Below, piece after piece: positions 34,985 through 45,262 of a stretch of 64,000 bases of DNA. The notes beneath the pieces are model-generated. The model did not search any database. It saw only the letters and a list, made by a program, of their open reading frames with translations, and was not told the origin of the DNA. Position 1 is the stretch's first letter; every line of letters starts with the position of its first letter. The position numbers and the translations under genes are program-made. Source of the stretch: Bursaphelenchus xylophilus (lineage: Eukaryota > Nematoda > Chromadorea > Rhabditida > Aphelenchoididae); contig CAJFCV020000006.1 in NCBI GenBank assembly GCA_904066235.2, positions 1,612,001 to 1,676,000 of the forward strand, written 5' to 3'.

Positions 34985-36475
34985 TTTCTGCACTGTGCGC
35001 GCTTTGCACTGAGCAAGAATACACAAAGTGCACTGTGCGTGGGCGATCAAAAATGAAAAGTCTACGCACAGTGCAGTTTGTCTTTTTTTCGCACTGTGCA
35101 CGCTTTTTCGGGCGATCTCGCACTGTGCAAAAGTCGCCTTACGGGCGCAGCAGCGAATTGCACGGTGCAAAATGGTTTGGAAGCGTTTGCACTGCGCGAA
35201 AAAAAGCAAAATTCATTGTGCGTCGGCGATGAAGAGTGGAAAAGGTCTACGCACAGTGCAGTTTGCCTTTTTTCGCACTGTGCGCGTTTCTTCGAAAAAT
35301 TTTGCACTGTGCAAGCGGTTGTCGCGCCCGTAAAGGACATTTGCACAGTGCGAAAAAACGCAACTTGCACTGTGCGTAGACTTTTTTGACCTTTCATCGC
35401 TGATGCACAGTGCAAACGCTTACGGGACCATTCTGCACTGTGCAGTTTCTGTTGCCCCCCAAAAAGCGGCATTTGCACAGTGCGCAATCGTTCGAAAAGG
35501 CGCGCACAGTGCAAAAAAAGGCAAACTGCACAGTGCATGTTTGTTTGTTTTTTGACCCTTCATCGTTGCCGCACAGTGCATTAATTTTGCGTTTTTTTCG
35601 CACAGTGCAAACGCTCCCAAACCATTTTGCACCGTGCAAGTGTTTGTCGCGCCCGTAAAGGCATTTGCACAGTGCAAAATGTTTCCAAAAAGCGCGTACG
35701 GTGGGAAGACAGGCAAACTGCACTGTGCAAAGACTTTTTTGACCTTTCATCGCTGATGCACAGTGCATTCATTTTGCCTTCTGTTGCACAGTGCAAACGC
35801 TTCCAAACGATTTTTGCACTGTGCAAAATGTTTCGCAATAGAGCGCACAGTGCGAAAAAAATGCAAACTGCACCGTGCATGTTTGTTTTTTTGACCCTTC
35901 GTCGCCGACGCACAGTGCATTCATTTTGCCTTTTTTTCGCACTGTGCAAACGTTTCTAAACAATTTTGCACTGTGCAGTTTCTGTTGCGCCTATTTTGCA
36001 CAGTGCGAAAAAAGGCAAATTGCACTGTGCGTAGAGTTTTTTGACCCTTCATCGCCTTTTTCGCACGGTGCAAACGCTTCCAAATCATTTTGCACTGTGC
36101 AGTTTCATCGCCTTTTTCGCACGGTGCAAACGCTTCCGAACCGTTTTGCACAGTGCAAAATGGCTCGAAAAAGCGCGCACAGTGCAAAAAAAATGGCAAC
36201 ATGCACCGTGCAGTTTCAAAAAGGGACCTTTGCACAGTGCAAAATGGCTCGAAAAAGCGCGCACAGTGCAAAAAAATGGCAACATGCACCGTGCAGTTTC
36301 AAAAAGGGACCTTTGCACAGTGCAAAATGGCTCGAAAAAGCGCGCACAGTGCAAAAAAAATGGCAACATGCACCGTGCAGTTTCAAAAAGGGACCTTTGC
36401 ACAGTGCAGAATCGCTCGAAAAAGCGCGCACGGTGCGAAAAAATGGCAACATGCACTGTGCGTTGGCGATGCGAA
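34985..36475. repeat. densest DYAD array with an 84-bp tandem block
   Basis: GCACNGTGC occurs roughly every 20-30 bp. From about 36140 to 36460 an 83-84-bp unit (landmark GGGACC at 36223, 36306 and 36390) repeats about 3.5 times. Open frames up to 258 codons overlap on both strands and read as TVQ/CTVR/HSAK motifs from the palindromes. They are not genes. 34740-34980 before the array is unrecognised. Confidence 0.9.
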
Positions 36476-36877
36476 GTTTACTGGCTAATCAAAATCGTTT
36501 TTTTTTTTTTTTGAAGAGGGAGCAAGTTTTACGACGTTTTTGTTTATTTTTTGTCGTCATTCGCATAAAATCATGGGTATTCCGTTGTTTTTATTGTTTT
36601 ACGACCGTCCAGCGGCCTCCATTTCACGCAATATCGCGTTCGTTTAATTAGGCTATCCCTGGATTGTGCTCCAGACAGCTTTTTTCGATACTTTTTTTCG
36701 AATTTGTCGCATATTATTGACTGGATTTTGACGTTTTTTTCGACCAGTTTTCTTGCTGTTTATAATTTTCTATTAATTTTTTCGATTTTCAGGCCGTTCC
36801 GTATACAAAACCACCCTTCTTCACATACAAAATTCCTCTTTAAAATACAAAACCAACCCCTTTTCCCAGCCCCTTCA
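36476..36877. promoter_or_regulatory. upstream region of the zinc-finger gene
   Basis: AT-rich sequence without named repeats. TTTTCCCAG at 36862-36870, eight bases before the ATG, looks like a trans-splice or 5' UTR intron acceptor. I see no confident TATA box. Confidence 0.4.
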
Positions 36878-38171
36878 ATGACCTCAACAATGCGTACGAA
36901 AAAGTTTTTCATCGACTCCTTGCTGGAGGAGCGACAAAAACAGCTGGCGGCGGCCAATAAGGCCGAGTTCGGCTACGAGAACTGCGATGGGATTTGCAGT
37001 GGAGGCGAGGAGAGTGATGACGGCAAAATGTAAGGGGAATTTCGTTCGAGATTACTGTAATTTAGTGGCCGGAAAAAGTCATCTTTATGATAGTAATAAT
37101 AAGTCATCTTTATTATAATATTTACTGGACTATCAGTAAGGTGCTCATTATTTTCCCGACAAGCCGATATGACGGTCGTATGATCCTTCTTGGGGTCTTG
37201 CAGCCTGCCGATGACATTTTATACGATGCATTTTTTTTATTCTCAGTCTGTCGGGAAAATAATGAGCACTCTGTCGGAGCGGAAATCGCATCGCCGGCGA
37301 GAAAATGAATTGTGTCGCGACAAAATCGAATTAATTTTCACTTCAACGACGCGGTCGGCGCAGCGGCGAACGAATCCACATTATTTTCCCGACAGCCTGA
37401 TGCTCCAAGTCCGAGGATCAGATTTTGAAAAAACTAGATATAAAAAGTAGTTTTTCTAAGACGTATATGAAGACTTTTCTAGCTCACATTTTGCAGGAGC
37501 GAAGGATGTAAAAAATACGACACTTTTTCTCGAATTTTGTAATGAAAATTTTCATGCATATTTCTACTGTAGAGGGTAATTTTTCCACAAAATTGACACT
37601 CAGGGCAGAGTATAGCCATGATACGTGAACAAGGGTAGACTATACCACTGTTTGCAACGTGTTATATACTTTGTATCAGTCTGTCGGGAAAATAATGTGG
37701 AGTCGTCGCAGCAAAAATGAAATGTAAGATTCAAAAATCGCGGTAAAACCACATTATTTCCCGACAGACTGATAGTGTAAAAACAAAGTAAAAAAATAAA
37801 AAATCATATTTTTTAGCTATGGCAGAAATTTCAAAAAATAACTCTCTATAGCGACATTTTTTTTCTACTTTTTGGTGCTTTATACAGTTTTTTATATCCG
37901 AATCAATTTTTGCAGACGCTCCTCCCCTTCTTTGGACCCATCTCAGCCCGAGTTCTGCTCGGAATCGACGAAAAATTCGGAGACCACGACCAGCGGCAAC
38001 TGCTCGCCACGCTCGTCGGAGGCGAATCCGGTGAGCGCCGGCTCGAATCCGTTCGTTTTGAGCGCGCTGGCGCAGAGCATGGCGTCCTCCGGGAATTTTA
38101 TGAACATCTTCGCGAAGTTGTGTCAGAACGGGCCCGTCGCGAACAACAATCACATTGTAAGTGGGTAGATA

Positions 38172-38213
<42 letters not shown>

Positions 38214-39517
38214 ATATATATATACAGGGTGACAAATAAAAAATGCAACTTTTTTTCATGGGTCCTGCCGCGAAAATGTTTAGGTGTAGCGAAATATTTT
38301 TTATACCATTAAATTCTCCGTGTTTTTCTGTCCTAGTCTTTTGATTTTCATGCCCATATCGATTGATTATCATCTTTGTATTGAGTGTCAAACAGAGGGA
38401 CCTCGATTTTAAACCTGTCTCGGGAAGAAAAAGGACAGTGTGAGATTGCTAAACTGCTCGGTGTAGGAAAATCTGCTATGCCAAAAGCCACCAAACGAAT
38501 CCACGAGCTTGGCCACGATGTTAAGTGTCCAGGAAATAGAAGAAAGCGCATCTTGAACACTTCTGGCAACTTTGAGATCATCAAAAAGCGAGTGAAGCAA
38601 AATCTGATGGTGTCCATGAAAAAGATTGCCCGGCAGACCGTCATCAACACAACAGCTGGTCGATGAATGGCCAGCAATGCACCGTAGCGCAAGCCTAACA
38701 AGCTCCAAAAGACCTAGCGCCTCACGGAACACTACAAGCAAGTGCGGCTCAAAAAATGTCGAAAACTCAAGCGTCGCGCCGCAGCTCAGCGATGAGAGAA
38801 GGTCCTGTTCGCGGATGAGAAGTATTTCAACATCGAGCAGGCCTACAACCACCAGAATTGCAGGAGTTGGACTGTTGAGAGTCAAAAACCGTCCGCCATT
38901 TTTGAACCCAGTAAAAATCCGACCTCTCATGGCCTGGGGCAAAGTCTTGCGCCAGCGGCGTGATATCCTTGGTTTTCCTTGGTTTTCTTGGATAAAGGGG
39001 CCAGAACCAAACCGATAAGTCTACCAGCGACATTTTGTACACCAACGTGATTCCGTGGGCTCAGTAGCACTTTGGCGGTTCAAAACAGACATCGTAGCAG
39101 GATTCCGCCATCAGCCATAAAGCAAAAAAGACGCAAGGCCAGGAAAGGACCTGTTTTCCCGATTTTATGTGGTCTGCGAAATGGCCGTCTACTCGCTGGA
39201 TCTGAATCCGGTGGACTATGTTTTTTGTTGAGTTAGAAGCCAGGACCTCTAGTTCACGCCAAAAAAGTTTGGAGCCGCTAATTGATTGCTGCGGTAAGAA
39301 CGGAACCGATTTCCCCAAAAAAAGCTTCGGCGAATCGGCCAAAATTTAAAGTCACGTTTTGAGCTATATCTCGGGGCCAAGAACAGCCACCTTAAAACTG
39401 GTCGAGCATACTATTAACAATGCTCTATGTTACTGATATTCACCGTTACTTTGGTTAAGTTTGGTGTTTTAGACAAAATATGGCCACAAATATGAGTTGC
39501 ATTTTTTCTTTGTCACC

Positions 39518-39570
<53 letters not shown>

Positions 39571-42500
39571 CGTATCATACGGAACGTTCGACACAAACCC
39601 TCATAATTCCCCTTCCAGGCAAATCCTCAGGCAATTGCGCAATCCGTCGAGTGTTTTAATCGCCTGCAAGCATTAAGCGCCCAGTCCCAATGGGTCCCCA
39701 AGGCCGACGAAACCAAACAGAACACCGCCAGGGTGCTGCAAACCCTGACGCAACATCCGGCCTTTCGCGGAATGCTCTTGCCCAAGCTCCAAAAAACGCT
39801 TCAAGGCGGCGGTAAGTTGTGCGATGCTTTTGTGAGAAAAAGAATTTTCAAAAAGTTCGTGGACACTTGTCGCGGTCCGCACCGTGCACAAATAACCCCT
39901 TTGTCGCACGATACTTTGATTTCGCACAGTGCAAAATGGGGTTTTTTTGCACGGTGCGGTGCATTTTTCATCTTTTTTGCACTGTGCAATTTCTGTCGCG
40001 TGCGCAAAAAATCGCGGCGACACTTGAAAACAGCTCACGTCGCTGCGACTTTTGAATTGCACGGTGCAAAATGGTGTTTTTTCGCGGCGACACGGTGCAA
40101 TCGCGCGCGACACGGCGGCATTCCGATTGCACTGTGCAAAATTTTGTCGAATGCACAGTGCAAAATGGGATTTATTGCACGGTGCGGTGCATTTTGCATT
40201 TTTTACGCACAGTGCAAATCGCGCGCGACACGGCGGCATTCCGATTGCACTGTGCAAATTTTGTCGAAGGCACGGTGCAAAATGCGATTTCTTGCACGGT
40301 GCGGTGCATTTGGCGGCGCACAGTGCATTTTCTCTTTTTCCTTGAGCGAGTTTGAATTTTGTCGCGGCCCGCACCGTGCAAAAAGAAGTCGGATTTTGCA
40401 CAGTGCATTTCACTTTTTTTGGTTTCGCACTGTGCATCGGAAATGTCGGAATCCTTCGATTGCGACCCCGCTCGATTGCGACCTCGCATCGATTGCGACC
40501 CCGCATCGATTGCGACCCAAAATGGGGTAAAGCGACCCCGGGATGAAAATTCTTTGATTCTCTTCGGGAAAAACTTGCTTCAGGGGTTTTCGAGGGTGCT
40601 GATTTCGAAAATGATGTTCATTTTTCCTCTAGTACTACATAGTACTGTCTGATACTATATAGTACGAAGTCAAAATATGGCTTTTGACGTTAATGGTGTT
40701 GGTTTGATGCTTAGTACTCTTCAAAAACACATTTTAAAGACTTGGTGCTATATAGTACTGTCTGATACTATATAGTACAAAGTCAAAATATGGCTTTTGA
40801 CGTTAATGGTGTTGTTTTGATGCTTAGTACTCTTCAAAAACACGTTTTAAAGACTTGGTGCTATATAGTACTATCTGATACTATGTAGTACGAGGTGTAA
40901 AGTTGGCCTCTAGGCGTTGGTGGTGTTGTTCTGGTGCTTAGTACGCCTATTTTTACTTCGTACTATATAGTATCAGACAGTACTATATAGCACCAAGTCT
41001 TTAAAATGTGTTTTTGAAGAGTACTAAGCATCAAACCAACACCATTAACGTCAAAAGCCGTATTTTGACGTCGTACTATATAGTATCAGACAGTACTATG
41101 TAGTACTAGAGGAAAAATGAACATCATTTTCGAAATCAGCACCCTCGAAAACCCCTAAATCGAGTATTTAACATCAAAAGCGATATTTTCACTTCGTACT
41201 ATATAGTATCAGACAGTACTATGTAATACTAGAGGAAAAATGAACATCATTTTCGAAATCAGCACCCTCGAAAACCCCTAAAGCAAGTTTTTCCCGAAGA
41301 GAATCAAAGAATTTTCATCCCGGGGTCGCTTTACCCCATTTTGGGTCGCAATCGATGCGGGGTCGCAATCGATGCTGGGTCGCAATCGATGCGGGGTCGC
41401 AATCGATGGAATTCGGAAATGTCGCCGCGACGAAGGCTTTTTTTCAACTGCCGTGGTTTCGTTCAAGAATTTGCACAGTGCAAACGACTTTCATCTTTTG
41501 AGGTTTGCACTGTGCGAAAAAAAAGGAAAATAAAAATGCACGGTGCGTTGGCGACAAGCGTGGGAAAAAGTTCAAAGTGCACTGTGCGGAAGAGAGCAAA
41601 TGCCCATCTTTTTGCACGGTGCGGTGCAGTTTGAACCGTTTTGCACTGTGCGCGCGCTATTTTAGACAATTTTGCACTGTGCAAATAGAGCAAAATAAAA
41701 ATGCACTGTGCGCCGGCGACAAGCGTGGGAAAAAGTTCAAGATGCACTGTGCGAAAGGGAAAAAATGTCCTTGCACTTTTTGAAAATGCTAATGGCGGTT
41801 TTTTGCACAGTGCAATGCATTTTATAACTTTTTGCACTGTGCTTTTGTCTGTCGCGTAGCAAAAATCGCAGCGACGCCTTTTCACAGTGCAAAAAAAATA
41901 TATATATATATATTTTTTTTTTTTTTTATTTTTTTCAATTTTTCCTTGACATTCCCCCATTTCAGGCAACATCCAATCAGCGTTGGCGAATCTGGCGGAG
42001 GAGATTCGCCAGAAAACGGGCCAAATCCCCACTCCCGTCCCCACTTCAACGCCGCCCAAATTCGTGGAGAGTGTGGCGCGGAAGCCGGGCCGCGACGGCC
42101 GGCCCGCGCCCCGCAGCTCCAATGTCAAAAAATACCGATGCGACGTGTGCGAGAAGACGTTCTCGCGCAGCAACACGCTGATCACGCACAAGCGAATCCA
42201 CACCGGCGAGAAGCCGTTCCAGTGCGAGCACTGCGGGCGGGCGTTCCGTCAGCCCGGCAACCTGACGCGGCACAGATTGACGCACACCACGGTAAGCGAA
42301 GATGTGAAATTTTTACAGGGTCTTTCAAGAAACGTGAAGGAAAGTAGGAGGCTATTACTTTCGGCGGAGGCGGCGCAGAGAGCTCGTTTTTGGAATACGA
42401 ATTTCTAAGCGACATTATTTTTTGCCTACGAAATACCAAGCTTTTGGAGTGCAAACTGAGGTCGCTACGACCTTCTGAAGTAGAGGCATCTCTACCCCGA

Positions 42501-44222
42501 AAACTAGGTTTTTTCGGTTGAAAATGATCGTGAAATTGCGGTCTTTTTCGGTTGAAAATCACCAAGAAATGTCGGATTTTTTTCGGGGGTTTCGATAGAG
42601 TTGACGTTGAAAAAAGGAAGGATGTTGCCAACTCTAAAAGCTTGTTATTTCGTAGCCAAAAAAATAATGTTGCTTAAAAATACATATTCCAAAAACGAGC
42701 TCTCTGCGCCGCCTCCGCCGAAAGTTATAGCCTCCTACTTTCCTTCACGTTTCTTGAAAGACCCTGTACTATTACAGTGGGGGATCTGATTCAGTGGCAA
42801 AAAACGTACCATTTTGCATTCGGGCAGTATCAAAAATGCGGCAAAATGCTTCCCTCTCCAAGTGAAAAACCCCGTTTTGAAGGGCGCGCGCTTTTTCCTC
42901 ACAAGAGAAGAGCGGGCGCACTTTTTATAATACATCTGAGTTTTTTCAATTTGAGAGAGAGGTATTTTGCCACATTTTTTTATGTTTCCTGGATACAAAA
43001 TGGCACGTTTTTTGCCACTGGATCAGGTCCCCCACTGTACCAGTTTGTCGGGAAAATAATGAGTTTCTGTTGGCAGCAAAAGTCGCATCGCCGCAAAGAG
43101 ATTAGAAAATGAAAATTTGTCGCGGAAAATCAAAGTTTTCCCCCCAAAAACTGATGATGCCAAAGACTGATACGTAAATTTTACCAGTTCAACTTACAAA
43201 AATTATAAATTTTTCTAGGTCCTATCGCTTTTTCAGACCTAATACAGGAACAGAATTGATTTTCAGACCATTCTCACCATTTTAAACAGCTGAAACAGAA
43301 TGCCAAAAATTTTAAAAAATGGCGAGAAATTTGAAATTTTGATTGCTCATTATTTTCCCGACGGACTAATAAAGCCAATGTTGGTGTTTTCTTACTTTTT
43401 GAAGGTCCCTCCCAAAGAGAGCGGGAGCGCTTTTAAAATTAGACCTTACTTGGAGAAGGAGGTATTTTGCCACATTTTTGATGCTTCCCGGATGCAAAAT
43501 TATACGTTTTTTGCCAATGGATCAGGTTTTCCACTGTAATACAGTCACAGAATTGATTTTCAGACCACTCTCATCATTTTAAACAGCTGAAACAGATTTT
43601 TTAAAATTTTAAAAAATGGCGGGAAATTTGAAATTTTGAATGCCCATTATTTTCCCGACACATTGATATAAACAATGTTGGTGTTTTCTTACTTTTTGAA
43701 GGTCCCTCACAAAGGGAGAGGGAGCGTTTTTAAAATTAGACCTTACTGCTCAGATGCAGTGACAAAAAATGTGCCATTTTGCATCCGGGAAGTATCAAAA
43801 CATGTGGCAAAATGCCTCCCTCTCCAAGTGAAAAGATTCCAATTTCAAAAGCGCGCCTGCTCGTTTTGTGAGGGCTCTTCAAAACGAAGTTTTTTCACTT
43901 GGAGAAGGAGGTATTTTGCCACATTTTTGGTACTTCCCGGATGCAAAATTACGCTTTTTTGCTTTAACTGTAGTAACATTCGCTTGTAAAAAACACAATC
44001 TTCACCTTGTCCATTTTTCAGGTGAAGCCATTTGTGTGTCCCGAATGCTCCAAGGCCTTCAACCGCGCCTCCAACCTGCACACCCATATGCGAACACATC
44101 TGCAGAACAGCCCGTCGTGGAGTCATCATCAGTGCGGCAAGTGTGCCAAGAGCTTCTCGCTGAAGACGGAGCTCTTGACGCACATTTGCGAAGTCCCCGC
44201 GCAATTCGATGAGACGGAATAG
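36878..44222 (+). CDS. C2H2 zinc-finger protein
   Basis: Five exons, 36878-37029, 37916-38156, 39619-39811, 41966-42291 and 44022-44222, join in phases 2, 0, 1 and 0 to give 370 residues. Residues 1-50 include a basic/acidic helix ([17 protein letters not shown]). Residues 52-131 are Ser/Pro-rich. Residues 132-196 form a Gln/Leu-rich segment with no known fold. Three canonical fingers follow at C254-H274, C282-H302 and C310-H330. Linker 1-2 is TGEKPF; linker 2-3 is TTVKPF and is split by intron 4. A longer linker leads to a fourth finger, C342-C345-H358-C360, which is shortened and ends in Cys. By family it should be a nuclear sequence-specific DNA-binding protein. I cannot name an orthologue. 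The start is the first ATG after a likely trans-splice acceptor. Intron 2 holds a Tc1/mariner remnant; introns 3 and 4 hold the hairpin and MITEs. Confidence 0.85.
37138..37773. mobile_element. FAM-E MITEs in zinc-finger intron 1
   Basis: Inverted FAM-E ends lie at 37140 and 37245-37400. A compact 97-bp copy at 37676-37772 has TCAGTCTGTCGGGAAAATAA on the left, its inverse on the right, and TA on each side. This copy defines the family. Confidence 0.8.
38157..38224. repeat. (TA)n microsatellite
   Basis: A TA-dinucleotide run immediately left of the Tc1/mariner element. It continues on the right at 39521-39572, so the transposon inserted into a TA repeat. Confidence 0.9.
38225..39520 (+). mobile_element. 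degenerate Tc1/mariner-type transposon
   Basis: 1,296 bp with inverted ends CAGGGTGACAAATAAAAAAT and ATTTTTTCTTTGTCACCCTG, flanked by TA, the usual Tc1/mariner target. The transposase reads in broken frames. From 38385 there is an N-terminal helix-turn-helix region ([29 protein letters not shown]). Next comes [19 protein letters not shown] with the first catalytic Asp, a WGK motif near 38930, then [13 protein letters not shown] with the second Asp, and finally SLDLNPVDY with the third position (near 39200). Stops and frameshifts between these blocks make it inactive. The Asp at the third position suggests a DDD (mariner/maT-like) member rather than DDE. Confidence 0.85.
39850..40440. repeat. 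DYAD/FAM-A block in zinc-finger intron 3
   Basis: Many GCACNGTGC motifs. A roughly 115-bp unit with CGCGCGACACGGCGGCATTC is repeated at about 40100 and 40210. It starts with a FAM-A-like GTTCGTGGACAC. Confidence 0.85.
40457..41405. repeat. about 950-bp near-perfect hairpin (foldback) element
   Basis: Each end carries four tandem copies of a 17-bp unit, CGATTGCGACCCCGCAT. Inward from them the two arms match closely through AAAATGGGGTAAAGCGACCC, TTCGAGGGTGCTGATTTCG, and repeated ACTATATAGTACTGTCTGA blocks, meeting at about 40940-40955. The right arm has one extra internal block at about 41105-41275. No coding region. It lies in intron 3 of the zinc-finger gene. Confidence 0.9.
41470..41895. 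repeat. DYAD/FAM-A block before zinc-finger exon 4
   Basis: About 15 GCACNGTGC-type motifs, with a duplicated segment GCGACAAGCGTGGGAAAAAG at about 41550 and 41718. A poly(T) tract and acceptor follow. Confidence 0.85.
42316..42766. mobile_element. 451-bp inverted-repeat MITE in zinc-finger intron 4
   Basis: Inverted arms of more than 100 bp begin CAGGGTCTTTCAAGAAACGT and contain AGTAGGAGGCTAT and GAGCTCGTTTTTGGAATA. TA is present on both sides. The extreme CAGGG end resembles the Tc1/mariner element at 38225. Confidence 0.85.
42775..43037. mobile_element. FAM-C MITE
   Basis: 263 bp, beginning CAGTGGGGGATCTGATTCAG and ending with the inverse (GATCAGGTCCCCCACTG), with TA on both sides. It lies 8 bp from the previous element. 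Confidence 0.85.
43040..43980. repeat. duplicated FAM-E/FAM-C block in zinc-finger intron 4
   Basis: A segment of about 200 bp starting CAGAATTGATTTTCAGACCA occurs at 43251 and again at 43548, 297 bp apart. Each copy includes a FAM-E end and a truncated FAM-C piece. A further FAM-C copy follows at about 43750-43975. Confidence 0.75.
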
Positions 44223-44536
44223 ATTAGAATGCAACTTTTACACTCTGTAGAACTGATTTTTTACTTTTTTATGTTCAACATTGGTATATACAAAAAAATT
44301 TTTTTACCATACAAAAATATTTTTTTTGGACAAAACCTTTTTGGCAATACTTTTATGTTTTTCTCGCTTACTTCTTTTTTATTGTGTTTACACTTTTTTT
44401 ACCTCCAGGCGAAATTGTTGGTCTCATTTCGAAAATTTTTCAAAAAATCTCGTTTCAATTTTTGGTGATCTCTATAACACTTTAATCTTTAATCTTGTTT
44501 CATTGTATATTGCATTTTTTCAATGTTTTTTACAAT

Positions 44537-44542
44537 AATAAA
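44537..44542 (+). terminator. AATAAA poly(A) signal of the zinc-finger gene
   Basis: Canonical hexamer 315 bp after the stop at 44222, giving a plausible AT-rich 3' UTR. Confidence 0.5.
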
Positions 44543-44617
44543 CCGAGTATAGATGATTTATATATCGGAAGATCATCATAAATTGTCACAGTGCAAAGAA
44601 AATTTGTTTTCTCACAG

Positions 44618-44723
44618 GGCGTAGCACCGTTCTCGGTCCGGCGATTTCTACAGAGCCTAACCGGGCCGGTCCAGACTTCGATCCCAAGAAAATGCCAAGC
44701 TGGCCGATCTACGTCAAACTGAG
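44618..44723 (+). other. exon-like island between convergent genes
   Basis: CTCACAG precedes and GTAAGC follows a 106-bp stretch whose one open frame reads RSTVLGPAISTEPNRAGPDF and continues to PSWPIYVKLR. Composition is coding-like, but no neighbouring exon joins to it and the zinc-finger gene already ends upstream. The opposite strand is also open. It may be a relic or chance. Confidence 0.25.
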
Positions 44724-45001
44724 GTAAGCTAAAGTGGTTCACGAAGGACGGAAGGTCCGCTAAAAAAAGGAAATAGGGTGGGGATGGGAGGAGGTTTTCG
44801 ATGGTGCTGATTTCAAAAATCGTATCCATTTTTTCTGAATTTTACAACTTTGCTTGAGCAGTAGTATTAATTTGTAATTAAAAAAAAATTTTGTGTAATA
44901 TATTTTGGGGTTTCGAAACCAGTGTAAAAAATTCAGAAAAAAGTGTAAAAATCGATAGTTATATAATAGTTTTCCCGACCTGATAGCCTATTCTATGCAT
45001 T

Positions 45002-45007
45002 TTTATT
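45002..45007 (-). terminator. AATAAA poly(A) signal of the MFSD8-like gene
   Basis: The minus-strand hexamer (TTTATT on +) lies 256 bp downstream of the transporter stop. With the zinc-finger signal at 44537 it sets the limits of the convergent intergenic gap. Confidence 0.45.
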
Positions 45008-45262
45008 CGTTTTCTGCTCCAGACATTCAAAAATAAATCCCCAAATAACTACGTAATTTTTCCCAGTACTGAAACAATGACTTACGTCTGCCAGATTACC
45101 CACGCATCAGAATTTGTGTTTAGCCCTTGTATGCCAAATTGAAAAGAAGAGGATTTGGTACATTAATCTGTGATGCTCGAATATGTTCTTTGAATAAAGT
45201 AACAGAAAAATTATATGTATAAAAGAAATTCATCTGAATTCAAGATTAAAAAAAAGTTCGTT

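Noticed and set aside
35875..36651. 258-codon open frame and overlapping frames in the 35-36-kb region
   Set aside because: Their translations are built from palindromic DYAD repeats (TVQ, CTVR, HSAK) and are open on both strands; no domain, no splice logic.
41841..42347. 171-codon alternative frame over zinc-finger exon 4
   Set aside because: A shadow of the real exon in another frame; it destroys the C2H2 motifs.
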